Source: Paenibacillus lignilyticus (GTDB taxonomy: Bacteria > Bacillota > Bacilli > Paenibacillales > Paenibacillaceae). From it: a DNA stretch of 64,000 bases. The stretch's first letter is position 1, and each line of letters opens with the position of its first letter. Positions 1-8,101 of this stretch are shown here, in pieces. The notes beneath the pieces were generated by a model. It was not told where the DNA came from, made no database searches, and worked only from the letters and a program-made list of their open reading frames with translations. The stretch is taken from assembly GCF_017942085.1 (NCBI RefSeq), contig NZ_JAGKSP010000003.1, positions 62,001-126,000 on the forward strand, written 5' to 3'. The translations under genes were made by a program, and so were the position numbers.

Positions 1-1
1 G

Positions 2-2014
2 CGCATCGAGGATGTTCAACTTCGCTGCGAAGGTGCGGATGAACTGCAGCTCGACATGGATGGAAATCTGTTAATTGCAACTCCTTCCGGTACGCTTATG
101 GACCTGAAACCAGTCGCATACCAAGAGATGGACGGCGGCACTCGGAGCCTGGCATGTCGCTTCATCCTTCAACCGGATCTAGATGGAAGCTTTACTGTCG
201 GCTTTCAACTGGAGGAAGACTACGACGCCGCACTGCCGCTTGTCATCGACCCCATCCTTACTTTCTCAACTTTTCTCGGAGGAAGCGGCATAGATTCATC
301 GGCGAGCGATATTGCGCTTGACTCTTCACAATGCACATATATTACGGGCTACTCCGGTTCGGCCAATTTCCCGGTCACTCCCGGTGCGTTCAGCAACACC
401 TTAACCGGTGTGAGCGATGTGATTGTAACCAAGATCAACCCGAAAGGAACGGAGATCCTCTACTCTACCTATATCGGAGGAAGGCGATCCGATAATGTAG
501 GCAAGAGCATCGTTGTCGACTCGTCAGGTCATGCCTACGTAACCGGCCACACCATAACACTCATCACCGATACATTGGATTTCCCCACTACGCCCGGTGC
601 CTTTCAAACAATGCCATTAACGAATTACAGTGCATTCGTGACTAAGCTCAATCCGACTGGAACAGCACTCGTTTACTCCACATACTTAGGCGGCAGCAAC
701 GGTTCATTCGCAAACGGCATCGTTATTGATGATTCCGGCAACGCCTACGTGACCGGCACGACAAGATCGGCTGATTTTCCTGTTACGCCCGGTGTGTACC
801 AGCCTACCCTTGCGGGTTTCGGGAACGTATTCGTATCCAAGCTCAATGCCGCTGGCACGGCGCTCGTGTATTCGACTTATCTTGGTGGGCTGTACGAAGA
901 TACCGGGACCGGAATTGCGATTGATTCAGCTGGAAACGCCTTTGTAACGGGGCGCACAACCTCCTTAAACTTTCCTGTTACTCCCGGCGCTTTCCAAACC
1001 ATGCAGCTCGGCTATACAAACGGGTTTGTAGCCAAACTGAATGCAGTCGGCTCGGAGCTCATCTACTCCTCCTATATTGGCGGAAACATCACGGATCACC
1101 CGGAAGGCATCGTTATTGATGACGCCGGCAATGCCTACATGACCGGGCAAACTTACTCCTCTGATTTTCCTGTTACGCCCGGAGCTTATAACACCAATTA
1201 TGTATCATCCAGTATGGCGTTTATCACTAAAATGAATCCAACCGGCAGTGCGCTCGTCTATTCCACTTTCCTAGGAGGTTTCATGGCCGGCACAGAGGCG
1301 GCCTTCGACATCGCGTTGGATGCTTCAGGCCAAGTTGCCGTTACCGGTGTGACCAGTTCCCCGGACTTTCCGGTTACCCCGGATGCGGTTCAGTCCGTAT
1401 ACGGAGGAACGAATGATGCGTTCATCACCGTCTTGAACCCTGAGGGCTCGTCTCTCGTTTTCTCAACCTATCTCGGCGGTTCCGGCATAGACGGCGGCTC
1501 AGGTATCGCAGTGGATCCTGCTGGCAATCTCTATCTCTTGGGAGAATCATGGGCGTCTGATTTTCCCGTTACGCGCCAAGTGTTTCAGCCTTTTTTCGGC
1601 GGCCGTGCTGATCTATTCATCGCGAAAATTCAATTCGCCGCCGTATTTTCAACCGGTCTCCTGCACAATGTCGCTTCAGCTTCTCGTGCAGCATCCGCTG
1701 TTATGATTCTAATTAGCAACGATAGTCTGATTAACTCGGCATCGATTCAAATTGCGGCCTATTTCTTGAGTGGAACAAGACGAATGGCCTTCGCGTCTGA
1801 GCTGTTAGCCTTACCGCCTGAAAGGACGATTACCCGAAGGTACAACGTGGAGTCGTACCAAAGCATTGAAATCCAGTATGAGCTAACCGGTCCGGGAAGC
1901 GGTGATATGGTCGTTAATGTCTTCCCGGTGGATGAGCACGGTAATCTTCATGCCGACCTGCGGGTGTTACGGGCAGAAGCGACGCCGCTCCTCATGCTCA
2001 CTCCAAGAGACTGA
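2..2014 (+). CDS. SBBP-repeat seven-bladed beta-propeller protein, 5' partial
   Basis: The reading frame is open to the left edge, so the true start lies outside the window; 670 residues are visible. Seven SBBP-type repeats follow one another, each running roughly YSTYLGG..D...GIAVD..GNAYVTG....DFPVTPGAFQ, which fits one complete seven-bladed propeller. After the last blade comes a ~110-residue C-terminal module (from FSTGLLHN to LRVLRAEA) resembling the gene at 2041-2415 and the N-terminus of the 6759-8081 protein. No catalytic motif is visible. SBBP proteins are usually extracytoplasmic, but the part that would carry a signal peptide is missing. A surface or spore-surface role is inference. 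Confidence 0.85.
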   Translation, partial: RIEDVQLRCEGADELQLDMDGNLLIATPSGTLMDLKPVAYQEMDGGTRSLACRFILQPDLDGSFTVGFQLEEDYDAALPLVIDPILTFSTFLGGSGIDSSASDIALDSSQCTYITGYSGSANFPVTPGAFSNTLTGVSDVIVTKINPKGTEILYSTYIGGRRSDNVGKSIVVDSSGHAYVTGHTITLITDTLDFPTTPGAFQTMPLTNYSAFVTKLNPTGTALVYSTYLGGSNGSFANGIVIDDSGNAYVTGTTRSADFPVTPGVYQPTLAGFGNVFVSKLNAAGTALVYSTYLGGLYEDTGTGIAIDSAGNAFVTGRTTSLNFPVTPGAFQTMQLGYTNGFVAKLNAVGSELIYSSYIGGNITDHPEGIVIDDAGNAYMTGQTYSSDFPVTPGAYNTNYVSSSMAFITKMNPTGSALVYSTFLGGFMAGTEAAFDIALDASGQVAVTGVTSSPDFPVTPDAVQSVYGGTNDAFITVLNPEGSSLVFSTYLGGSGIDGGSGIAVDPAGNLYLLGESWASDFPVTRQVFQPFFGGRADLFIAKIQFAAVFSTGLLHNVASASRAASAVMILISNDSLINSASIQIAAYFLSGTRRMAFASELLALPPERTITRRYNVESYQSIEIQYELTGPGSGDMVVNVFPVDEHGNLHADLRVLRAEATPLLMLTPRD

Positions 2015-2040
2015 CATGACTTGAGAAGGAGGTAATAGGT

Positions 2041-2415
2041 ATGCCTACTTTTAGCAGTGGGCCAATCCTCAATTCAGGGCTAAGCCCATCCACTGCTTTA
2101 AAAATTATGATTAGCAACGATGACCCGTCTGCGGCTGCGACGATCGAGCTGGAGGTTTTCCTTGTAAGCTTGAGTGCAGCTGCGACGCCTAAAATCCCGT
2201 ATGTCCATCAGCTATTCTCGCTCTATCCACTCGACGTTACGACGAAAACAATTGATATTAGCGGAGTTCCCGCGTATGAAACGCAACTGAGAGTGACAAG
2301 TTCGAACATTGTCATCAACCTGTTTGCTACCGATGCAGTCGGTAACATGAACGCTGCACAGCGTTTGGTGCAAGCGGAGCAATCCATCATCACGGCGATT
2401 ACGCCTGTAGAGTAA
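2041..2415 (+). CDS. stand-alone copy of the propeller-associated module
   Basis: 124 residues, preceded by a strong AAGGAGG site and lying 26 bp after the propeller gene, so the two are probably co-transcribed. The protein begins FSSGPILN, has a central ISNDD motif, a HQLFSLYP segment and ends with D..GN..AAQRLV..E. The same landmarks occur in the C-terminus of the upstream protein and in the genes at 8102-8452 and 6759-8081. It has no signal peptide, no membrane segment and no cysteine. Predicted beta-rich; function unknown. It may be a small structural or adaptor protein that assembles with the propeller proteins. Confidence 0.75.
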   Translation: MPTFSSGPILNSGLSPSTALKIMISNDDPSAAATIELEVFLVSLSAAATPKIPYVHQLFSLYPLDVTTKTIDISGVPAYETQLRVTSSNIVINLFATDAVGNMNAAQRLVQAEQSIITAITPVE

Positions 2416-2436
2416 TCGTTTGGCTAATATTCGCAT

Positions 2437-2480
2437 AAAAAAACGCCTGCCTGCAGGCAAATTCACCTTGTAGGCAAGCG
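2437..2480 (-). terminator. rho-independent terminator
   Basis: On the minus strand the arms CGCTTGCCT and AGGCAGGCG (one G-T pair) are followed by seven T. It ends the methyltransferase transcript and lies between convergent genes. Confidence 0.8.
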
Positions 2481-2522
2481 TGATTTTCATAGACTTTCAT
2501 GGCCATACCCATTGGATTGGCG

Positions 2523-3320
2523 TTACTTTCGGCAGATAAAAATCAGTTCATTGTGGTCTGCGGTAGCTGGTTCGTCGCTGAAATCTCCAAAGATCTGAAT
2601 GTCGCTGAAGCCTGCACGCTCAAGCATCAACACCAACTCGTTCTTCGTATAGTCATCCAACCTTTGCGTGTGAACTTCCTCCTTGATAAGGTTCCCCTCG
2701 TGCCACAGCCGGAGCCGCATCTGACGGGTGGACACATTCTCCATGGGATCTGTCTCAAGTGAGCGGGCAGCGATTTCAAGCTCCGTGCCGTCGGCCAGGC
2801 GCTGGCGCTCACCGGATGCTGGCCATCCTTCGGGTTCAGCACGCCTGTACTCAGGCAACCTCGCCAGCCAAGCGGGCGGATCGTTCCATCGCGCCGTATA
2901 GTTGAATGCGAATGTGCCGCCTGGACGCAGATGCTCATGGCAGCGTTGCATGGCCTGCATAGTCAGACGAGGCACTCCACCGAGACCAATCACCCCGCAG
3001 GCAAATATCGTCCTGTAGCGCCGGGGCAAATCCAGCTCGTGCATGGCCTGCGCATAGAGCCGAGGTGAAAGGCTTTGCTTTGCTGTTCGCTCCTGGCAGA
3101 CAGCAAGCATATCCTCCGAATAGTCGCAGCCATCGACATCCAGACCATCTTGCAACAAGTGGAGCAATAAGCGTCCACCGCCGCAGCCCAGATCAAGCGC
3201 CGGTTGTCCGGATGTCTCGATCAATTTCTTGTAGTACGCCGCTTCCGGACCCGTTTCCGTCCACAATTCGGCATGCGCCCGCGCGACAAGGCCATAATGC
3301 CATATTTGGGGTCGTTGCAT
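2523..3320 (-). CDS. class I SAM-dependent methyltransferase
   Basis: 265 residues with a Rossmann-type methyltransferase core. Motif I LDLGCGGGR is at residues 42-50 and the acidic end of strand 2 (CDYSED) near 65-70. Start supported by AGGAGGTCATCAATCT before the ATG. The substrate cannot be read from the sequence; the length and the single domain suit a small-molecule methyltransferase of the ubiE/Methyltransf_25 type. It appears to be a single-gene unit between two terminators. Confidence 0.85.
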   Translation of the reverse strand: MQRPQIWHYGLVARAHAELWTETGPEAAYYKKLIETSGQPALDLGCGGGRLLLHLLQDGLDVDGCDYSEDMLAVCQERTAKQSLSPRLYAQAMHELDLPRRYRTIFACGVIGLGGVPRLTMQAMQRCHEHLRPGGTFAFNYTARWNDPPAWLARLPEYRRAEPEGWPASGERQRLADGTELEIAARSLETDPMENVSTRQMRLRLWHEGNLIKEEVHTQRLDDYTKNELVLMLERAGFSDIQIFGDFSDEPATADHNELIFICRK

Positions 3321-3473
3321 AGATTGATGACCTCCTAGTGGTATCGTTCTTATCCTCTCTCCTTCTTGCTCGCTTCATTTTATTCCGATTCTGCGGGACA
3401 AATGTCCATCTATCTTCTCCTGCGTTAATTGGGGCACAATATGTAGTGAAAATGTTTTGTCGCGTAATAAAAC

Positions 3474-3500
3474 AAAAAAAGGTAGCCGCTGAGTGCTACC
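3474..3500 (-). terminator. rho-independent terminator
   Basis: GGTAGC and GCTACC arms with an 8-nt loop, followed on the minus strand by seven T and then GTTTT. It terminates the 3522-3893 gene. Confidence 0.9.
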
Positions 3501-3521
3501 ACAATCTTGGATATGCGAGCC

Positions 3522-3893
3522 TCATCTGATGATGCGGCCGAAATTTTTACGGTTATACAGAATCGGAGCGTTGTTGCTGCCGCTCGCTTGCTTATGCATG
3601 ACCTCGTGCAGCCGCTCCGTCAGCTCCGCGAACCATTCTTCGTCACGCGTGGCCAGCGCCAGCTCGATAAAGTCTAGGATCGGCTCCTCGTAGTCCAGCA
3701 CCTGCACCGAAGGCTGCTCCTTGATCCAGCCGCTCAACACAGTCACCGTAGTGCCGACCGCCGCATCGTGATCGGATTGAACGACATAAACGCTTGCAGT
3801 GTTTTGTCTATCGTTCATTGACGTAATAAATCCTTGAATAAGTTCCCCGTCCTTCGTTCTGCCTTGTACCCAATCACTGATCGCAAAGCTCAT
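3522..3893 (-). CDS. small cytoplasmic protein of unknown function
   Basis: 123 residues from the ATG at 3893, chosen because AAGGTGG lies 8-9 bases upstream; an in-frame GTG 12 bases earlier would overlap that site. The N-terminal half (AISDWVQGRTKDGELIQGFI..) looks like a small beta-rich fold. The C-terminal half has a helix with an acidic patch (LDFIELALATRDEEWFAELTERL) and a polar tail. No signal peptide or membrane segment. I do not recognise the family. The gene stands alone with an unusually elaborate upstream region (3929-4054) and its own terminator. Confidence 0.7.
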   Translation of the reverse strand: MSFAISDWVQGRTKDGELIQGFITSMNDRQNTASVYVVQSDHDAAVGTTVTVLSGWIKEQPSVQVLDYEEPILDFIELALATRDEEWFAELTERLHEVMHKQASGSNNAPILYNRKNFGRIIR

Positions 3894-3928
3894 CGTCAGC
3901 ACCACCTTGTCATTAGAATGGACAACCT

Positions 3929-3953
3929 AACTGTAACCATTATGATTACAGTT
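3929..3953. promoter_or_regulatory. operator-like palindrome, distal copy
   Basis: Perfect 8-bp arms AACTGTAA and TTACAGTT separated by 9 bases. Lies between the start codon of 3522-3893 and its promoter. The same CTGTAA-N9-TTACAG pattern recurs at 4020-4042, 90 bp away centre to centre. Confidence 0.65.
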
Positions 3954-3965
3954 GGATTAAGAAAA

Positions 3966-4006
3966 GAGGACGTTGCATAAGCAGTTTGCCCGGCCAGCCG
4001 TCCTTC
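3966..4006 (-). terminator. leader hairpin, possible attenuator or read-through terminator
   Basis: On the minus strand AAGGACG and CGTCCTC enclose a ~25-nt GC-rich loop and are followed by TTTTCTT. It sits downstream of the 4020-4054 promoter and upstream of the gene it serves. It could attenuate that gene or end transcripts from the GDSL gene upstream. Confidence 0.5.
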
Positions 4007-4019
4007 TTATTCCTTTATT

Positions 4020-4054
4020 ACTGTAATTATATTAGTTACAGTTCCATATGTCAA
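4020..4054 (-). promoter_or_regulatory. consensus sigma-A promoter overlapped by a palindrome
   Basis: Minus-strand TTGACA (4049-4054), a 17-bp spacer and TATAAT (4026-4031), a perfect match to consensus. The palindrome ACTGTAA-N9-TTACAGT (4020-4042) covers the -10 box, so a bound repressor would block it. Drives 3522-3893. Confidence 0.8.
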
Positions 4055-4096
4055 GGGTTCCAAATTCGACATTCTAATCCTGTTTTCTTAACCTGT

Positions 4097-4735
4097 TTAC
4101 AAATGCTTTTTTAAATTATCGAGAATGACCGTGTAAGCGTTTGGCCATAAATGGATGCCTTCTACGGTGAATTCCTGCTTCAAATTTCCTATCTCGTCTG
4201 CTAAGCCTTCATTCACATTGATAAAAGAAAATCCATGCTGCTTGGCTAATCGTTCGATTGCTTCATTCGCCTCTAGAATATTGGCGTTTGTTCGGGTAGC
4301 AAACATCAATTTCTTCTCGCATATATCAAGCCCGAAATCCGCTTGCGCATTGATCGGATAGTAGGCCATCACGAAAACCTCGCACAACGGCAATCGAGCT
4401 TTAATCCGATTTAAAATGGTATTGTAATTGATAAGCAAAGTATCTTTGCTGTACCCTTCCTTCCCGCTGGCTCCGATATCATTCGAGCCGATATTAATAA
4501 AGAGCTTGCTTGGCTCTAGATCAAAAATGCAGACATCCATCGATTGCAGCAGGTCTGCGGTCGTCGTACCGCCTATTCCGCGATTATAGATAACGCGATC
4601 AAGACCAAGATTCAACGTCAGCTGCATTTCATAAATCGGAAATCCTTCCATTAGAGAAGATCCTACAAATAAGATTTGCCCTTTGCGGGCGTGCTGGTTC
4701 AGCATGCGGTATTCATTCAGCTTGGAATGGTTCAT
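4097..4735 (-). CDS. SGNH/GDSL-family hydrolase
   Basis: 212 residues from the ATG at 4735, which has AGGAG eight bases upstream. The four SGNH blocks are present: GSSLMEG (residues 25-31, GSS in place of GDS, nucleophile probably S27), RGIGG, NIGSND, and GIHLWP near the C-terminus with the catalytic His. In the last block Glu replaces the usual Asp. No signal peptide, so cytoplasmic; it probably hydrolyses ester or acetyl groups on a small substrate. The upstream broken gene ends inside its ribosome site, suggesting former translational coupling. Confidence 0.8.
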   Translation of the reverse strand: MNHSKLNEYRMLNQHARKGQILFVGSSLMEGFPIYEMQLTLNLGLDRVIYNRGIGGTTTADLLQSMDVCIFDLEPSKLFINIGSNDIGASGKEGYSKDTLLINYNTILNRIKARLPLCEVFVMAYYPINAQADFGLDICEKKLMFATRTNANILEANEAIERLAKQHGFSFINVNEGLADEIGNLKQEFTVEGIHLWPNAYTVILDNLKKHL

Positions 4736-4740
4736 GACGA

Positions 4741-5096
4741 TCACTCCTGGTATAGATGATTGTAAAATTCATTATTTTCAATTTTCAATATCAAATCATC
4801 CGCTCTGGATATCGCTCTGTCAGGCCGGTCTTCAACATGATGCTCGGTAAAGCTCTTGATATCGATCCACGAAATAACAGAGCGATGGATACCTGATCCC
4901 CATGAATAGGCATATACAAGGTCCCGAATTCCGTCTTTATTGACATCGAATGGTACCGCGCTTGTTAAACCGACCCGCCAAACCCGTTTCCAATAAGAAG
5001 TGCTTTTTGATCCACCACGACAAACGTTTCCGAATTCTTAACGTTATCTACAATTTTATACAGCTGGCACTTTGTCGTTAGAAGTTTGCTTTTCAT
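4741..5096 (-). pseudogene. FG-GAP/VCBS-like repeat protein, frameshifted
   Basis: AGGAGG precedes the ATG at 5096 (start MKSKLLTTK). The frame reads to a TAA near 4965, but the next frame continues with the FG-GAP-like segment AVPFDVNKDGIRDLVYAYSWG and runs to the stop at 4741. A single-base shift around 4965-4975 restores one ~118-residue protein. The DVNKDGIRD motif is the calcium-binding type seen in integrin-like and VCBS repeats. It could be a real mutation or a sequencing error. Confidence 0.65.
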
Positions 5097-5186
5097 TTGA
5101 ATGTTTCCTCCTAAAAACTCACAAAGTAGCGATGGAGGGTAATTTGGCATGCTCTGTTTTAAGTATAGCATCATTTCCTAAATCTT

Positions 5187-6105
5187 CTAATGAGAAATCT
5201 TGAACTGCCGATCGTCTTCTTCCATCTGAGCCATCATTGTTTCGTATGAGCGCCGCATACTCGATTGGTGTTCGGCAGCCCAAATGTTTTCCCGATTCTT
5301 GCTGAACCGGAATTGCAGGATGACGCCATCTTCTGTGTACGGGTTATCGAGTGTCTCCGTTCGCTGATTCGAGATGAAGTTTCCCATCGAGTACACGACA
5401 AAAGTCCCCTTCTCGCGGCCTGACTCGATCCACTTGGTTGGCTGGATGACATGAGGATGGCTGCCCAGAATGATGTCGACTCCGGCGTCCGCCAACCATG
5501 ATGCAAGATCTTGCTGAACAGAGGGAGGCTCTCGTTGATATTCGACACCCCAATGCATAAACGCGATAATCGCTCCCCCTGCTGAGACTTGGCGTAAGCG
5601 ATATCTTGCTTGGTTTTGTCTTTGTTAATCACATTAATCATTGAATCCAGTTCTTTGGCTGAAAGACTTGATTCCAGGCCATTCGTGCTCTCTGTATAAG
5701 AAAGGAATGCAAGTTTAATGCCTTTCACGTTCTTCATAAGTACTCTAGTATCGGGTTTATTCGCATAAGTGCCGACCGTATCGAGGCTATGGTTATTGGC
5801 GGTGGAAAGAAGATCAAAGCCGGCATACTTCTAGGCATCGATCGTCTCGTCGGGTGAATTGAACCTTGGGTATCCCATGTAGGCGTAATCGTCCGTCCCC
5901 CCCCCCGTCGTCGTCTCGAAGTTGGCGACCGCGAGGTCGGCTGCTTCGAGAATCGGTCTTACGTTTTCGAAAACGGGCTTGAAGTTATATGAACTTGATG
6001 CCTCGTCATAACCGCTCTTCAGCTGGGTGTCGTGAAACATAATGTCGCCGACAGCAGCGAGTGTAATCGTAGCGTCAGGGTCGTTCGGATTGTCAGAATC
6101 GATCG
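5187..6105 (-). pseudogene. CapA/PgsA-type metallophosphatase-fold gene, several lesions
   Basis: Three consecutive fragments align to the CapA family (poly-gamma-glutamate synthesis related): AAVGDIMFHD and NFETTTGG at the N-terminal side, STANNHSLD and KLAFLSYTESTNG in the middle, FMHWGVEY and LGSHPHVIQP at the C-terminal side. An in-frame TAG occurs at 5831-5833. About 15-20 residues after NNHSLD seem deleted. One G is missing from a G5 run (5575-5579) causing a frameshift. The signal peptide end is replaced by an IS3-type remnant. A C10 run (5897-5906) lies inside. Clearly non-functional. Confidence 0.85.
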
Positions 6106-6440
6106 AATTAGCACCTTTACGCCGGATTTGGTTTCCTGCTGAAGGCCTTGAATAGCCAAATAGATATTCTCTTGTCGGACTGAATTTAGCGTCGCCTTCT
6201 CTCGAGTTCTTCTAACTTTTTTAAAAATGCAATCTCTGTCCGCAGACGCTCATTTTCAGCTTCCAGCTTCTTCATCGCTTGTTTTTGGCGGTCTGCATCG
6301 GTTAGTTCTTCTTCTGCCTTTTTACGTCCTCGGCCGTCCTGTTGGGCATCCTGTCCGCCGTCCTGGTATTTCTTCACCCACTGGTAAACCTGTTGGTAGG
6401 AGACCTGATGCTGCTCCGCTGTTTTCCTGTAATCCTGTTA
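6105..6440 (-). mobile_element. IS3-family insertion sequence remnant
   Basis: Minus-strand OrfA C-terminus reads from a truncated helix-turn-helix (EQHQVSYQQVYQWVKKYQDGG) through a leucine-rich coil (KKLEAENERLRTEIAFLKKLEELERR) to a stop at 6186. Overlapping it in another frame is the start of OrfB (SVRQENIYLAIQGLQQE), as expected for frameshift-dependent IS3 elements. OrfB breaks off near 6105, where CapA sequence begins. Both ends, including any terminal inverted repeats, are gone. Confidence 0.75.
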
Positions 6441-6444
6441 ATGA

Positions 6445-6486
6445 AAAACAAGGAGCAACTGCCGCTGGCAATTTACTCCTTGTTTT
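6445..6486 (-). terminator. bidirectional hairpin terminator
   Basis: Arms AAAACAAGGAG and CTCCTTGTTTT around a 20-nt loop. It ends the minus-strand unit 8452-6513. Confidence 0.75.
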
Positions 6487-6512
6487 GTGCAGCAATCTAG
6501 GCGTTCAGATCT

Positions 6513-6731
6513 TCAATCTATTAGATATGGATTTCTCGAAAGTTCTGATGCCGACATGGTTGGCAATTCCTTCTCTTCATCTAATAAGGCTATATCGTAA
6601 TGATCGTTTACCTCTTGCAATACGATTACGAATGTTCCAATTCCGGGGATCAACACTTGGCATACCGAATCTTCTCTTGTTAGTTTAGACAACCGTTCCC
6701 ATAATTCATCCATCGTTTGAACTTCCATCAT
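6513..6731 (-). CDS. small acidic protein, unknown
   Basis: About 72 residues. Several ATG codons cluster at the start; the one at 6731 has GGTGG eight bases upstream, while those at 6749 and 6737 lie in or next to the ribosome site. The sequence contains DELWERLSKLTREDSVCQVLIPGIGTF.. and an acidic tail, no membrane segment. It lies 25-30 bp downstream of the propeller gene in the same orientation. I do not recognise it. Confidence 0.55.
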   Translation of the reverse strand: MMEVQTMDELWERLSKLTREDSVCQVLIPGIGTFVIVLQEVNDHYDIALLDEEKELPTMSASELSRNPYLID

Positions 6732-6758
6732 ACGCATCACCACCCCCATCGTAAGTTT

Positions 6759-8081
6759 CTAAGGATTTACGCCAATCGCGTATGGACGTGCCCCTGTCGG
6801 GATCGTGGCAATTACCGCCTGGGTTACACCATCGATCACAGACACATTATTATCATCTTGATTAGTGACATAGATCCGATTGGTTATTGGATTTACTCCT
6901 ACCCCATTCGGATTATTTCCAACAATAATCGTAGAGATAACTGAATTCGTTAGTCCGCTTATTACCGACACGTTATCCGTATCTCGATTGGGGACATAGA
7001 TCGCATTCGTCGAGGAATTAACCCCTACTTCACCTGGAGTAATCCCAACCGGAATACTAGCGACTACGAGATTGGTAGCGCCATTAATAACGGATACAAA
7101 GTTACTGGTGAAATTCGAAACATAAATCAGATTTGTATCCGGATCGACTCCTACACGGAATGGATTAACCCCAACCGGAATGTTGACGATTACCGTATTC
7201 GTCGTGCCATCGACCACTGTTACGATATCGGAATTGAAATTCGCGATGTATATCAGATTGGTCAACGGATTGACAGCTATCCCCGTAGGAAAAGGGCTTC
7301 CTCCTACAGGTGTAAAGGTGGTCACCACGGCATTAGTCAAGCCTTCAATCTCCGTGACGTCATTGCTATTGAAATTCGCAGTATAAATCGCGTTCGTAGC
7401 CGGATTGACAGTCACATCCCCGGATCCATCCCCTGCGGGTATTGTGGCCATTACAGTATTGGTCATTCCATTAATAACGGTAACTTCACTGCTGTTTACA
7501 TTCGCAACATAGATTCGATTGGTTAACGGATTAACGTCTATACCCGCGGGATTAATCCCAACCGGAACGGTGGCAATGACCGCATTCGTTATCCCATCTA
7601 TTACGGATACACTGTTACTATTGAAGTTAGCCACATAAATTCGATTGACCGATAGGCTACCGGTTGCTCCGGTTTCACCCGTTGCTCCCGTTGCTCCAGG
7701 AGGTCCAGGAGCACCTTGAGGTCCGGTTCCTGATCCCAAAAATTCATCTGATACAAGACGATGAGCCGTGACTAACTGTCCGAATAAATCTTTTCCCCAA
7801 AACGAAATTTCAGTACTGTCTGCTGCTGGACCACTTGTTGTAAAAACGAATTGGAATGCGTCATAATTTGCTGAATAATTTTTTGTAACAACTGCATTAG
7901 GTTGGATGGAGAACAATTCCTGTACATACAATGACCGGATACCGTTTAAAACATAACCCTCTAGTAGAACGACAGAATAATTAACAGGATCCCGGTTATC
8001 CAATTTTATCGTGACTTGTTGAGTGGGTCTCATCCCATCAATGGGTTCGTTTACAATTGGACCGGTTGATAACAATGTCAT
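6759..8081 (-). CDS. module + collagen-like + YVTN seven-bladed propeller protein
   Basis: 440 residues in three parts. Residues 1-~113 are the shared module (LSTGP, IKLDNRDP, LYVQELFSIQP, AHRLVSDE). Residues ~118-144 are short collagen-like G-X-Y triplets (GPQGAPGPPGATGATG..). From ~147 to the end there are seven YVTN-type repeats (IYVANFNSNSVSVIDG.TNAVIATIPVG..P.GV.VNP.TN), one full propeller. No signal peptide. Collagen-like stalks with globular ends are characteristic of exosporium or spore-surface filaments, so a spore-surface role is plausible but inferred. Start supported by AAGGGATGAATGA before the ATG. Confidence 0.85.
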   Translation of the reverse strand: MTLLSTGPIVNEPIDGMRPTQQVTIKLDNRDPVNYSVVLLEGYVLNGIRSLYVQELFSIQPNAVVTKNYSANYDAFQFVFTTSGPAADSTEISFWGKDLFGQLVTAHRLVSDEFLGSGTGPQGAPGPPGATGATGETGATGSLSVNRIYVANFNSNSVSVIDGITNAVIATVPVGINPAGIDVNPLTNRIYVANVNSSEVTVINGMTNTVMATIPAGDGSGDVTVNPATNAIYTANFNSNDVTEIEGLTNAVVTTFTPVGGSPFPTGIAVNPLTNLIYIANFNSDIVTVVDGTTNTVIVNIPVGVNPFRVGVDPDTNLIYVSNFTSNFVSVINGATNLVVASIPVGITPGEVGVNSSTNAIYVPNRDTDNVSVISGLTNSVISTIIVGNNPNGVGVNPITNRIYVTNQDDNNVSVIDGVTQAVIATIPTGARPYAIGVNP

Positions 8082-8101
8082 TCATTCATCCCTTCTTCAC
8101 G

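Noticed and set aside
580..1650. CRISPR-like regular repeats
   Set aside because: The periodicity is that of degenerate SBBP protein repeats in frame, not identical DNA repeats with spacers.
3929..4054. Riboswitch upstream of the 3522-3893 gene
   Set aside because: The repeated palindromes look like DNA operators around a promoter, and no known riboswitch core was recognised; a simple hairpin is all that remains.
6780..7640. DNA tandem repeat array
   Set aside because: It encodes the seven YVTN blades; repeats diverge at DNA level and keep the frame.
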